Below are positions 23,111 to 30,284 of a stretch of 64,000 bases of DNA, one piece after another. Made by a program: the position numbers and the translations under genes. Source of the DNA: Nonomuraea ceibae (GTDB lineage Bacteria; Actinomycetota; Actinomycetes; Streptosporangiales; Streptosporangiaceae); the NCBI RefSeq assembly GCF_019396325.1, contig NZ_JAHKRO010000001.1:1-64000 (forward strand). Reading direction: 5' to 3'. Each line of letters starts with the position of its first letter. Positions within the stretch are counted from its first letter, which is position 1. The notes beneath the pieces are model-generated. The model was not told the origin of the DNA. It did not search any database and saw nothing but the letters and a program-made list of their open reading frames with translations.

Positions 23111-24388
23111 CTAGCTCGGCCGTTCCGCTTCCACGGGTCCCGCCGCGCCGTCAAGGACGCCACCGAGCCTTCTGAGCGCTTCGCAGGTGGCTTCGTCTGT
23201 CGCGTCCGTGTAGACCTCCATGGTCATCTTGATGTTGCTGTGGCGAAGAATCCGCATGGCGACCCGCGGGTGTACGTCCAACGCGGCCAGCAGCGTGGCG
23301 CACGTGCCGCGGGTCCCATGGACAGTGATTCGGCGTATGCCCGCTCTGGCAATGCGGGCGTCGAACCGGCCGTTGAACTTGGTGGGGTCGAGGGCCTTGC
23401 CCGAGGGCGAGGTGAAGACCAAGCCCGACTCCTGCCAACGCTCGCCGGCCTCCTCCCGGTCGCGGTCCTGTTGCTGCTTTCGGAGTCGGAGGGCGGCGGT
23501 GCAGATTCCCGGCAGGGGTAGCGGCGCCTCGGAGTCTTCGGTCTTGACGACCCGTCGCAGGAGTTGGGCGCGGACCCGTTGGAGTTGCTCGCCAACGTAG
23601 AGTTCGCCGGCGTCCAGGTCCACATACTTCCAGTCGAGCCCAAGCACCTCACCCTTACGGAGCCCGAGGACGAGAATGAGCACGTACACGGCATAGAGCG
23701 GGTCGCTCTCATTCCGCGCGCTCTCCAGGAATTGCCGGGCTTCGTCCACCGACCACGCCTTGGCCTTGCGCCTTCGCAGGGCCGGCAGTCGCAGCGAGGC
23801 AGCGACGTTCTTCGTGATGAGTTCGTCGGTGATCGCGTTGGAGAGCAGGCTTCGGAGGATCTTAACCGCCTTCTGGACGGTGCTCTCGCTGAGCGTTTGG
23901 CCGCAGCACTGGCCGATGGCGCAGCAGTGCCGGCGGCGCTTCGGGTTCCAGTGCTTCTCCGGGCGGCGCGCGTCTCTGCCCTGGGCGCAGCACTGGCAAG
24001 CAGCGCGGAGTTTGTTCACCCATTCGCGCACGTCGCGCACCGTGAGCTTGTCCAGGCGCTTGGCTCCCAGGTGGGGGAGGATGTAGAGCCGCAGGTACGT
24101 CTCGTACGTCACCACGGCCAACGGCGCATAGTTCGGCTCTATGACCACCTCCTTGAGCCAATAGGCGGCACGCAGTTGGAGCGTGGGGACCTTCGTGGCT
24201 ACCGACCCGCGCCGCGATTCGTTCTGTAGCCGGATGTACTTCTCGTGCACCTCTTCGCGGGACTTGCCGTACGCCCACTTCTTGGTCTTCTCACCAGCCG
24301 GTGTTGTGACCCAGACGTAGGCAGCCCATCCATTGCGGTAGGGGAAGATCGAGCCTTCCCCGTTGGCGCGCGTTCGCTTACGCGTCAT
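23111..24388 (-). CDS. int: Tyrosine site-specific integrase
   Basis: 425 residues. The N-terminal arm-binding domain (about 1-60) begins RANGEGSIFPYRNGWAAYVW and a core-binding domain follows. A Cys-rich insert (CQCCAQG ... CCAIGQCCG, about 131-162) is typical of AICE integrases. The catalytic residues are Arg244 (LGLRKGEVLGLDW), His357/Arg360 (HGTRGT), His383 (RHSNIK) and Tyr393 (VYTDA). It recombines attP with the chromosomal riboswitch site. The ATG overlaps the xis stop by 4 nt; it is the last gene of the leftward operon and ends 131 bp from attL. Confidence 0.96.
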   Translation of the reverse strand: MTRKRTRANGEGSIFPYRNGWAAYVWVTTPAGEKTKKWAYGKSREEVHEKYIRLQNESRRGSVATKVPTLQLRAAYWLKEVVIEPNYAPLAVVTYETYLRLYILPHLGAKRLDKLTVRDVREWVNKLRAACQCCAQGRDARRPEKHWNPKRRRHCCAIGQCCGQTLSESTVQKAVKILRSLLSNAITDELITKNVAASLRLPALRRRKAKAWSVDEARQFLESARNESDPLYAVYVLILVLGLRKGEVLGLDWKYVDLDAGELYVGEQLQRVRAQLLRRVVKTEDSEAPLPLPGICTAALRLRKQQQDRDREEAGERWQESGLVFTSPSGKALDPTKFNGRFDARIARAGIRRITVHGTRGTCATLLAALDVHPRVAMRILRHSNIKMTMEVYTDATDEATCEALRRLGGVLDGAAGPVEAERPS

Positions 24389-24606
24389 TGAGCGGCTTCC
24401 TCCTCCAAGAGGGCGATGTACTCACGGATGGCAGAGGGCGGGATGAGCCTGGCGCGGCCCTGTCGGACGGACCGCAGACGGCCGGTACGGAGCTGTTCGT
24501 AGATGACTGTGCGGCTCATCCGCAGCATTCGCATGGCGTCGGGGATGCGGTAGAGCTCCAGGTCGTCGACGGGCCGGTGTAGGGCATTCGCGATGGCAAC
24601 GGTCAT
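24385..24606 (-). CDS. xis: Excisionase-like helix-turn-helix protein
   Basis: 73 residues with a MerR-like/HTH_17 fold: LYRIPDAMRMLRMSRTVIYEQLRTGRLRSVRQGRARLIPPSAIREYI. Proteins of this kind directly upstream of AICE integrases bend DNA and steer recombination toward excision. AGAGAGG lies upstream of the ATG. It is coupled to int by ATGA. The 180-bp gap upstream (24607-24788) carries the 9-bp repeat cluster and no gene. Confidence 0.9.
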   Translation of the reverse strand: MTVAIANALHRPVDDLELYRIPDAMRMLRMSRTVIYEQLRTGRLRSVRQGRARLIPPSAIREYIALLEEEAAQ

Positions 24607-24720
24607 GATGGTGATGCCTCTCTGAAGGGGTGCGGCCCTGCCGGTTTCTGCTTTGCCGGCGCTTCCGGCGGGGTCGCTTCAGGTCTCGGTGTCGGGAGAC
24701 ATGGGCACTTCGGGAGGGGA

Positions 24721-24860
24721 AGCCGTACCAGCCGTACCAGCCTCGTTTTGCCTGGTCAGGGCCGGTACGGCTTTTTCGGTGGTACGGCTTAAGCCGTACC
24801 AGGGATGCAAGCCTCATCGCTTTGACCTGCGATGTTGAGGCTGGTACGGCTGGTACGGCT
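24721..24860. repeat. Iteron-like 9-bp repeat cluster with a 20-bp perfect palindrome
   Basis: AGCCGTACC occurs at 24721, 24730 and 24792; its complement GGTACGGCT occurs at 24764, 24781, 24843 and 24852. The pair at 24781-24800 forms the perfect palindrome GGTACGGCTTAAGCCGTACC. The last two copies lie inside the 3' end of the DUF3631 gene, and its stop codon lies in the palindrome. Candidate replication origin or Rep/Xis-binding region. Confidence 0.7.
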
Positions 24861-25970
24861 CCCCTTGCCGAAGGGGAGGACTTCGCCGTTCTCGGGCGGC
24901 TCCACGTCGGGGCAGTAGCGCGCCCAGGCGTCGATGAAGTCGTCGCGTTGGTAGCCCTTGGCCTGCCCGATCGGGGCGGGAAACCGGATGGTGGCAGAGC
25001 GGATCTCGTACTCGCGCAGGATGACTCCGAGCTTCATGGCAGTGAGCCCGTTGGGGCCGTAGTCGGCCCAGGGCGCTTCGGGGTCGGCCTTGAGCCGTTC
25101 CAGCAGGGTCGCGGTGGGCAGAGCGGTGTCGGTGCGGAACGCGGTGCGGCAGTCGGTGAGGAGCCGGACACGGCTGGATGGCTGGTTGTTGTCGTCGGCT
25201 TCGGCGGTGAGGGCGAGGACGGCGGCGCGGGCGCGGTCGGGCCAGTGCCCGCCGGCGTGGTCGGCCACGGCGACGAGAGGTTCCCAGGTGTCGGCGGCGC
25301 GGTCTTCCACCGGCATGGCGGGTTCGGACTGTTCCAAGATGGCGAGGTCGGCGCGGAGCCAGGTGCGCAGCTCGGCGGCCAGCTGGCGTAGGGCGGGCCG
25401 GTCGCGTTTGTGGCGGTAGGGCGAGACGGTTTCGCCGGGGGCGCGGCGGCGCATGCGGATGACGACGGCGCGGTCTTCGATGGTGTCGGGCATGGCTCCG
25501 ATGCCGGCGAGTGCGGCCATGGCGAAGGTGGGGATGCTCTCTACGCGGTGGGTGTTGGCGTCGTAGCGTTTGGCGGGCCGGTTGCGCTGGTGTCCGGCGT
25601 TGAGTAGCCCGCGTAGGTCTTCGTTGCCGTCGGATTTGGGGCCGAAGATGGTGTCGGCCTCATCCACGAGCATGGTGGGCGGGTCGTCGCTGATGGAGCG
25701 GTAGACGGCGGCGCTGCTGCTGTTGACGGTGATGAACGGCTCGTGACAGGTGGCCTCCACCACGTCCAGCAGCCGGGATTTGCCGCAGCGCTTCTCCGGA
25801 GCGCGGATGACCAGCCGCGGGGCGTGTGCCCAGGCGGGTTGCGCGTGGGTGGCGGCGATCCACAGCACGACGGCGTTGGCCGCCTCGGGACTCGGCAGGA
25901 TGACGTATCGGGTGAGCGCGGCCAGCAGAGCGTCCAGCAGGGTCGCGCCGTGGGTGATGGGTTGGTTCAC
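24789..25970 (-). CDS. DUF3631 ATPase, AICE replication protein
   Basis: 393 residues. A helicase-like ATPase core begins about residue 40: LVIRAPEKRCGKSRLLDVVEATCHEP (P-loop GKSRLL) and PPTMLVDEADTIFG (Walker B), then HRVESIPTFAMAALAGIGAMPDTIEDRAVVIRMRRRAPGE. The C-terminal half (about 210-345) is the DUF3631 part, with RLLTDCRTAF and ILREYEIRSATIRF. In phages and AICEs this protein partners a Prim-Pol, here encoded 22 bp upstream, to start element replication. The last residues GSRTSRTS are encoded by the iteron-like repeats. Confidence 0.87.
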   Translation of the reverse strand: MNQPITHGATLLDALLAALTRYVILPSPEAANAVVLWIAATHAQPAWAHAPRLVIRAPEKRCGKSRLLDVVEATCHEPFITVNSSSAAVYRSISDDPPTMLVDEADTIFGPKSDGNEDLRGLLNAGHQRNRPAKRYDANTHRVESIPTFAMAALAGIGAMPDTIEDRAVVIRMRRRAPGETVSPYRHKRDRPALRQLAAELRTWLRADLAILEQSEPAMPVEDRAADTWEPLVAVADHAGGHWPDRARAAVLALTAEADDNNQPSSRVRLLTDCRTAFRTDTALPTATLLERLKADPEAPWADYGPNGLTAMKLGVILREYEIRSATIRFPAPIGQAKGYQRDDFIDAWARYCPDVEPPENGEVLPFGKGSRTSRTSLNIAGQSDEACIPGTA

Positions 25971-25992
25971 GAGATCAGTGCTCCCAGTGCGG

Positions 25993-26895
25993 TTATGCGG
26001 CGACGGTGCGGGGCCGTTGGGCGCCCGCGCGTAGGCCGGATGCGATGGTGGCTCGGGCTTCGGCCGGTGGTAGTCCGGCGTCGCCCCCTCCCTGTTCCAG
26101 CAGGGTTGTCACCTCGTGCTGGTCGAGCGCGCCGCCGGCCACGAGTTGGCCCAGGGCGATGGCTGCCAGGTAGAGCGCGCCGTTGCGCTGGCCTATCGGG
26201 GCGGTGGTGACGCGCTGGAGTTCGCGGGTGAGCGCGGCGTGCAGGTAGGCGCCGCGCCGCCCGTCCGGCAGCGTGAGGTGGACGGGCTGCGGGGCGGGTC
26301 GTCCGGCGGGTAGAAGCTGCTGGAACAGGAAAGGGGGGAGCGGGGCCGGGGTGGTGTTGTGCAGTACCTCGTAGGTTCCGGTGCCGTCCGGCAGGTCCAC
26401 GTAGCTGCCGGGTCCGAGCACGTAGCCACCGTGGGCGCGGGTGTCGATCAGCCAGCCCAGCCCGCCGCGGTCGCCTTCGGTGTTGCGCAGCTCGGGGCCG
26501 TCGGGGGCGGCGTAGTAGAGGTGGGTGCCGCCGCGCCTGGTGCGAACCGTGAACGTCTCGAACGGCAGGGGTTGGCCGGCGCGTTCGCACAGCAGTGCCA
26601 GGACGTCGGCGCCTTCGTTGACGCCGGGGAGGTCCCAGGGGGGCGGGGGGCGAAGCCCCTCCATTCCGGGTTTCGGCTTGTCCAGGTCCACCACCACCAG
26701 ACCGGACGGGCCGCACGCGATGCCGACGTTGTACGGCGCTCGCGCCCACCAACGGCGGATCAGATCAGGGTCGGTGGTGGCGTTGGCCTCCCAGTCGGTG
26801 AAGCCCTTGACCGGGGGCTTATCGCCAATGGCGGCCGGGAAGACGTGCCAGCCGCGGGCGGCGGCGGCCAAGGCGTAGCGGGTGCGGTCGTTCAT
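25993..26895 (-). CDS. Bifunctional DNA primase/polymerase (Prim-Pol) protein
   Basis: 300 residues. The Prim-Pol domain (about 5-190) shows YALAAAARGWHVFPAAIGDKPPVKGF, NVGIACGPSGLVVVDLDKPK with the metal-binding Asp pair, and VRTRRGGTHLYYAAP with the catalytic His, then GWLIDTRAHGGYVLGPGS. A helical C-terminus follows. This is the RepPP type of AICE replication initiator. The gene overlaps the methyltransferase stop by 4 nt. Helicase activity comes from the separate downstream gene, so this is the split form of a module that is often fused. Confidence 0.9.
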   Translation of the reverse strand: MNDRTRYALAAAARGWHVFPAAIGDKPPVKGFTDWEANATTDPDLIRRWWARAPYNVGIACGPSGLVVVDLDKPKPGMEGLRPPPPWDLPGVNEGADVLALLCERAGQPLPFETFTVRTRRGGTHLYYAAPDGPELRNTEGDRGGLGWLIDTRAHGGYVLGPGSYVDLPDGTGTYEVLHNTTPAPLPPFLFQQLLPAGRPAPQPVHLTLPDGRRGAYLHAALTRELQRVTTAPIGQRNGALYLAAIALGQLVAGGALDQHEVTTLLEQGGGDAGLPPAEARATIASGLRAGAQRPRTVAA

Positions 26896-27581
26896 GCCGC
26901 CTCCTTCTGCGGGTGGCTGAGCAGGGCGTGAGCGATGGCTTGGCCGATGTGCTGGGTGTAGGCGGGCGGGATGGCTTCGGCGATCTCACGGCGGACGTCG
27001 GTCCAGCCGATGCCCATGGCGGTCTGCCAGTCGGTGATGGAGCCCTTGCCGCCGCCGTCGCCATAGACGGCGACCATGTCGCCCTCGTAGAAGCGACCAT
27101 GCCGCCAGCCGCGCACGCGGTGACCGTGGTGGGTCGGGTGATCAGGCTGTGGGATGGTCAGGCCGTGCAGCTCGAACTGTCGGTGCCGGAAGACCTTCAG
27201 GTCGAACATCAGCCCGCACAGCAGCAGGTCCCGCCGCATCCGGGCTTGTCCCATGGGCTGTTCGATCAGCCACGGGCGGCCGGTGGCCATCAGCGCGTCG
27301 CGGACGACGGCCAGCATGCTGCGGTGCAGGTGCCGACGGTCCTGGTTGGTGCCGGCGGTCAGAGTGCAGTCGGCTTGGCAGGGAGGGCTGACGTGGATGA
27401 GGTCGTATTCGTGGCCGTGGGCGCGGATGAAGGCGACGGCGTCGCCCTGGTGGAAGGTGAACGGGTAGTTGGGCTGTGGAGCGATGTCCACGCCGGTGAC
27501 GTCGAATCCGGCCCGGTGGTAGCCCATGGCGGCTCCGCCGGCACAACAGCAGGCATCCAAGACACGCAGACCGTAGGTCAT
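26892..27581 (-). CDS. C5-cytosine DNA methyltransferase-like protein
   Basis: 229 residues, short for the family. Motif I is VLDACCCAGGAAMGYHRAGFDVTGVDI, motif IV is VSPPCQADC with the catalytic Cys, and WLIEQPMG stands where ENV is usual. A large target-recognition domain is not evident. It could methylate element DNA against host restriction or be a minimal orphan enzyme. It is the first gene after hairpin copy A (41 nt upstream), and its end overlaps the Prim-Pol start. Confidence 0.8.
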   Translation of the reverse strand: MTYGLRVLDACCCAGGAAMGYHRAGFDVTGVDIAPQPNYPFTFHQGDAVAFIRAHGHEYDLIHVSPPCQADCTLTAGTNQDRRHLHRSMLAVVRDALMATGRPWLIEQPMGQARMRRDLLLCGLMFDLKVFRHRQFELHGLTIPQPDHPTHHGHRVRGWRHGRFYEGDMVAVYGDGGGKGSITDWQTAMGIGWTDVRREIAEAIPPAYTQHIGQAIAHALLSHPQKEAA

Positions 27582-27622
27582 GATGGGTTCACCTCGTGCT
27601 CCTTGCGGGTGTCGGGGTGGCA

Positions 27623-27662
27623 GGGCGCGGCCACTGTTCTTGGCGGAGTGGAGGCCGCGCCC
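27623..27662 (-). ncRNA. Repeated stem-loop, copy A (leader of the C5 methyltransferase)
   Basis: 10-bp perfect stem (27623-27632 with 27653-27662) and a 20-nt loop. In the transcribed (minus) sense the loop is N5-TCCGCCAAGA-N5. Copies B and C share the loop length and the central 10-mer at the same offset but have different stems. It lies 41 nt before the next start codon. Possible regulatory RNA element; no family recognised. Confidence 0.7.
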
Positions 27663-27678
27663 GGCTCGTTAGCGGCGG

Positions 27679-27936
27679 TCAGCGCGTCGTGGGCAGACAC
27701 GCGGGATAGGCCATGGTGGGCCGTCGGGTGCAGGCGCGGATCTGGGCGGGTGTGGCGGACCGCCCGAAGGCTTGCGCGCGGTTGGCGATGCCGATCATCA
27801 GGACCTGGTCGTTCTTGGTGCCCATGACGAGTCCGGCGCGGTCGGTCTTGGACACGGGCGGCGGCGGTGGGTTGCCGCAGGCGGTGGTGGTCAGGGTGGC
27901 GGCCAGGGCGTAGCGCAGTCGCGCGGGCGGGGTCAT
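27679..27936 (-). CDS. Small lipoprotein-like protein, copy 1
   Basis: 85 residues from an ATG with GAGGAGA upstream. The N-terminal signal RLRYALAATLTTTACG has a lipobox-like TTAC at about residue 20. The mature part is Pro-rich, then GLVMGTKNDQVLMIGIANRA and a C-terminal ATPAQIRACTRRPTMAYPACL. It is nearly identical over its length to the protein at 28977-29234, the two genes being part of a 215-bp direct repeat. A surface-exclusion or mating-pair role is conceivable but unsupported. It starts 9 nt after the methylase stop. Confidence 0.75.
   Translation of the reverse strand: MTPPARLRYALAATLTTTACGNPPPPPVSKTDRAGLVMGTKNDQVLMIGIANRAQAFGRSATPAQIRACTRRPTMAYPACLPTTR
27693..27907. repeat. 215-bp direct repeat, copy 1 (partner 28991-29205)
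   Basis: Ungapped match to 28991-29205 (offset 1,298 bp) with roughly one difference per 12 bases by eye. The repeat covers the bodies of the two small lipoprotein genes and brackets the zinc-finger methylase gene. Confidence 0.85.
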
Positions 27937-27945
27937 GCGATCTCC

Positions 27946-28935
27946 TCAACGGTGAGGCTGGTGGTAGGCGTCGTTTCCGTCGGCGAGAACGCGTCCGGGA
28001 TGGGTGGAGCCGTCGTGTGCGCCGGGGGAAGCGACGTATCGTTCCTGCGAACTCGACCCGTCGTGTCCAGCTGCAGGCGACGTGTCGTTTGGGGCCTGCT
28101 GCGACGCGTCGGGCGTGGCCATGGGCGACGGGTTCGGTGTGCGGGCGAAGGCTGCCCATGCGCGGGAGACGGCGCCGGAGCCGGGGAACAGGTCGTCGAA
28201 GGTGTCGCCGGGGGCGGCGCCGAGCAGCTCGAACAGCCAGCGGCAGAAGGCGGCGGGTTTGGCGCCGATGACCCTGTCAGGCAGGGTGGTCATTGCTGAC
28301 ACACCGTGCACGAGGGAGTCCACTCGTCGCGTACCTGGTCGCCGCGACGGGTCGGAGAGGCGGCCTCCGGTGTAGATGACGGGCTCCCAGGCGTTCAGCG
28401 GCCATCGGCTTGCGGTGGGACGTTCGCCGCGGTGCCAGGCGGCGACGCGCACGCCGGGCGGGCACAGCGCCAGGACGGAGGGCAGGGCGGCGGCGGAGGT
28501 GGACAGCGCCCAACCGTCGTAAGGGGTCAGGCGGCGGATCAGTGCGGCGTGGTCCACTTCGCCGGCGTAGTCGCGGTGCCCGCGATACAGCCGGGCGTTG
28601 CCGGGATAGGGCGGGTCGGCGTAGGCCAGCCGTAGCGGGCGGCCGGGATCGACGCTTCGCGGGGAGCTGCCCACGGTTCGGGTGAAGCGGTGCCGGGCCT
28701 GACGGCAGCGCACCGAACAGCACACGGCGTCTCGCCGGGCACGGGCTGGGATAGGAGCGCGGCACCAGGCGCACAGCCGTCGCGTGTCGGCGTGCTCGTG
28801 GGTGGGTGATGCGTCGGGTGCCACCGTGGTGGAACGCGACGCGTCGTGTGGTGCGGCCGTGGTACGCGACGCGTCGCCTCCTCCGGCGGAGGCGACGCGT
28901 AGGGTCGCGCCGGTGGCACGCGACGCTTCAAGCAT
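27946..28935 (-). CDS. Zinc-finger plus DPPY-type DNA methyltransferase-like protein
   Basis: 329 residues from the ATG at 28935 (AAAGGAC upstream); the frame continues to 29178 but that part overlaps the lipoprotein gene. A Cys cluster (RRLCAWCRAPIP ... CCSVRCRQARHRF, about 52-82) precedes a methyltransferase-like core with LRLAYADPPYPGNARLY (motif IV DPPY), WALSTSAAALPSVLALCP, LDRVIGAKPAAFCRW-like sequence and DDLFPGSGAVSRAW (motif I-like). It probably modifies adenine. Both ends are low complexity and rich in Asp, Ala, Ser and Thr, encoded by repeated CGAC-NN-GTCG-type DNA motifs. Confidence 0.75.
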   Translation of the reverse strand: MLEASRATGATLRVASAGGGDASRTTAAPHDASRSTTVAPDASPTHEHADTRRLCAWCRAPIPARARRDAVCCSVRCRQARHRFTRTVGSSPRSVDPGRPLRLAYADPPYPGNARLYRGHRDYAGEVDHAALIRRLTPYDGWALSTSAAALPSVLALCPPGVRVAAWHRGERPTASRWPLNAWEPVIYTGGRLSDPSRRPGTRRVDSLVHGVSAMTTLPDRVIGAKPAAFCRWLFELLGAAPGDTFDDLFPGSGAVSRAWAAFARTPNPSPMATPDASQQAPNDTSPAAGHDGSSSQERYVASPGAHDGSTHPGRVLADGNDAYHQPHR

Positions 28936-28976
28936 GGTGGAGCGGTCCTTTCCGTTGGTTGTGGCTGGCGAGCTGG

Positions 28977-29234
28977 TCAGCTCGTTGGAGGCAGGCACGC
29001 GGGGTAGGCCATGGTGGGCCGTCGGGTGCAGGCCCGGATTTGGGCGGGTGTGGCGGATCGCTCGAAGGTTTCCGCGCGGTTGGCGATGCCGATCATCAGG
29101 ACTTGGTCGTTCTTGGTGCCCATGACGAGTCCGGCGCGGTCGGTCTTGGACGCGGGAGGAGGCGGTGGGTTGCCGCATGCAGTGGTAGTCAGGGTGGCGG
29201 CCAGGAACACGGCTGCGAGCAGGGTGGACATCAT
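28977..29234 (-). CDS. Small lipoprotein-like protein, copy 2
   Basis: 85 residues from an ATG with AAGGGAG 7 nt upstream. MMSTLLAAVFLAATLTTTACG is a better signal peptide than copy 1, with the same TTAC lipobox-like site. From there on it is nearly identical to copy 1 (ETF for QAF, a few other changes). It lies just upstream of the methylase gene and starts 33 nt after the small membrane gene. Function unknown. Confidence 0.78.
   Translation of the reverse strand: MMSTLLAAVFLAATLTTTACGNPPPPPASKTDRAGLVMGTKNDQVLMIGIANRAETFERSATPAQIRACTRRPTMAYPACLPPTS
28991..29205. repeat. 215-bp direct repeat, copy 2
   Basis: Partner of 27693-27907, same orientation. Recombination between the copies would delete one lipoprotein gene and the methylase gene. 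Confidence 0.85.
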
Positions 29235-29267
29235 GTGGGGCTCCCTTGTCGATGTGGTGGGGCCGGG

Positions 29268-29522
29268 TTAGCGGATGTTGAGCAGGCGGGCACCGAGGCG
29301 GGTCTTACGGCCGGTGCCGGTGCAGGTGGGGCAGTAGCCGAAGGAGTGCGCGAACAGGCGGCTACGACGCTCACCGGTGCCCTGGCAGGGGCGGCATTCG
29401 GTGTAGGGGTGGCGCTTGAGGCTGACCCGGTAGGAGGCCACGAGGATGAGCGTGGTCATCGCCAGGGCGGTCAGGCAGACGGCGATCGTCGCGAGCGTGG
29501 TGAAGATGGATGGAGTGGTCAT
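29268..29522 (-). CDS. Small membrane protein with two CxxCxGTG motifs
   Basis: 84 residues. One N-terminal membrane segment (about 8-30, LATIAVCLTALAMTTLILVASY) is followed by a cytoplasmic tail with CRPCQGTGERRSR and CPTCTGTGRKTR. These are DnaJ-like zinc-ribbon motifs, so one zinc ion is probably bound by the four Cys. It overlaps the preceding gene by 4 nt. Similar proteins occur in AICEs and actinobacterial plasmids; a function is not known to me. Confidence 0.75.
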   Translation of the reverse strand: MTTPSIFTTLATIAVCLTALAMTTLILVASYRVSLKRHPYTECRPCQGTGERRSRLFAHSFGYCPTCTGTGRKTRLGARLLNIR

Positions 29523-30004
29523 CGCTGGTCCTGGTGGCTGTAGGGCTCGGCGTACCGACGGCCGAGGCTGGTAAGGGCGATTCGGTGGTCGGCGGGGGTG
29601 ATCTCGATGTGTCCGAGGGCTTCAAGCTCGGTCAGGGTGTCGGGGTCGACGCCGGCGTCGTGCTGGAGCGTGGCGAGTGGGAGGGGGCCGTGGGCGCGCA
29701 GGTGATGCAGGGCGCGGTAGGGAGCGGCAAGTCGGTCAGCGGTGGTCTTGCCTGCTTTGGTCAGGTGGATGCGGAGCAGAGGGTTGTCAGCGGTCTGCAT
29801 GCTGATCGGGTAGTTCTGCTGTGTCTTGTGGAGTCGGCCGGTGATGTATCGGAGGTCGGCCAGCAGCGCCAGGTCGGCGCGGTCGGCGCCGGTGTGCGTG
29901 CGGAGCTGCGTGGCTCGGAAGCCGACGCGGGTGGCGGTAGCGCTGTAGGTGGCCAGGTAGCGCAGGACGCGCCATCCGGTCGAGGGCAGTCGCAGTGGGT
30001 TCAC
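29519..30004 (-). CDS. Unrecognised protein with two winged-helix-like halves
   Basis: 161 residues if started at the GTG at 30004 (GGAAGGG upstream). The open frame continues to 30271, but there it runs through the GGGGCCAC repeat array and reads as low-complexity, so I exclude it. It has PSTGWRVLRYLATYSATATRVGFRATQLRTHTG and later LRAHGPLPLATLQHDAGVDPDTLTELEALGHIEIT, which look like helix-turn-helix units, ending LTSLGRRYAEPY. It may be a DNA-binding regulator of transfer, placed directly after the candidate clt repeats. Identity uncertain. Confidence 0.6.
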   Translation of the reverse strand: MNPLRLPSTGWRVLRYLATYSATATRVGFRATQLRTHTGADRADLALLADLRYITGRLHKTQQNYPISMQTADNPLLRIHLTKAGKTTADRLAAPYRALHHLRAHGPLPLATLQHDAGVDPDTLTELEALGHIEITPADHRIALTSLGRRYAEPYSHQDQR

Positions 30005-30097
30005 GTTCAGGTTGCCCTTCCAGGTAGAGGGTGGGCAGGCTCGTGCGCACGGCTGCGCGTGGGATGCATCCGCGAAACTTTTTGATCTTGAATGGAG

Positions 30098-30271
30098 GGG
30101 GCCACGAGGGGGCCACGCCTCGGTGCAGTGGGGGGCCACGCAGGGGCCACAGAGGGGGCCACAGAGGGGGCCACAGAGGGGGCCACGGTGGGGGCCACGC
30201 GCCGTGGCCCCTGCTCTGAGCTGTAACTCTCTCCCCCAGCCCCCGCCCGTGGCCCCGCGAAGGGGGGCCAC
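30098..30271. repeat. GGGGCCAC repeat array, candidate clt (transfer origin)
   Basis: The 8-mer GGGGCCAC occurs at 30098, 30108, 30132, 30143, 30155, 30167, 30179, 30191 and 30264, and inverted at 30204 and 30249. Five consecutive spacings are 11-12 bp (one helical turn). It starts 13 bp past the traB stop. Streptomyces TraB proteins bind arrays of 8-bp recognition sequences (TRS) in clt, so this is the best clt candidate. The TRS sequence itself is element-specific and not known for this element. Confidence 0.7.
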
Positions 30272-30284
30272 GAGATCTTGCGGG

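Noticed and set aside
27578-28159. 193-residue minus-strand ORF over the first lipoprotein gene
   Set aside because: Out of frame with the duplicated lipoprotein, whose coding frame is conserved in both repeat copies and has a ribosome site.
30098-30198. Tandem repeats resembling a CRISPR array
   Set aside because: Units are 8 bp with 2-16-bp gaps; there are no 25-40-bp repeats, spacers or cas genes. Better explained as protein-binding sites.
30005-30271. N-terminal extension of the 161-aa protein through the GGGGCCAC array
   Set aside because: It would encode RGPLCGPLCGPLCGP from DNA that looks like a binding-site array. A GTG with a ribosome site exists at 30004.
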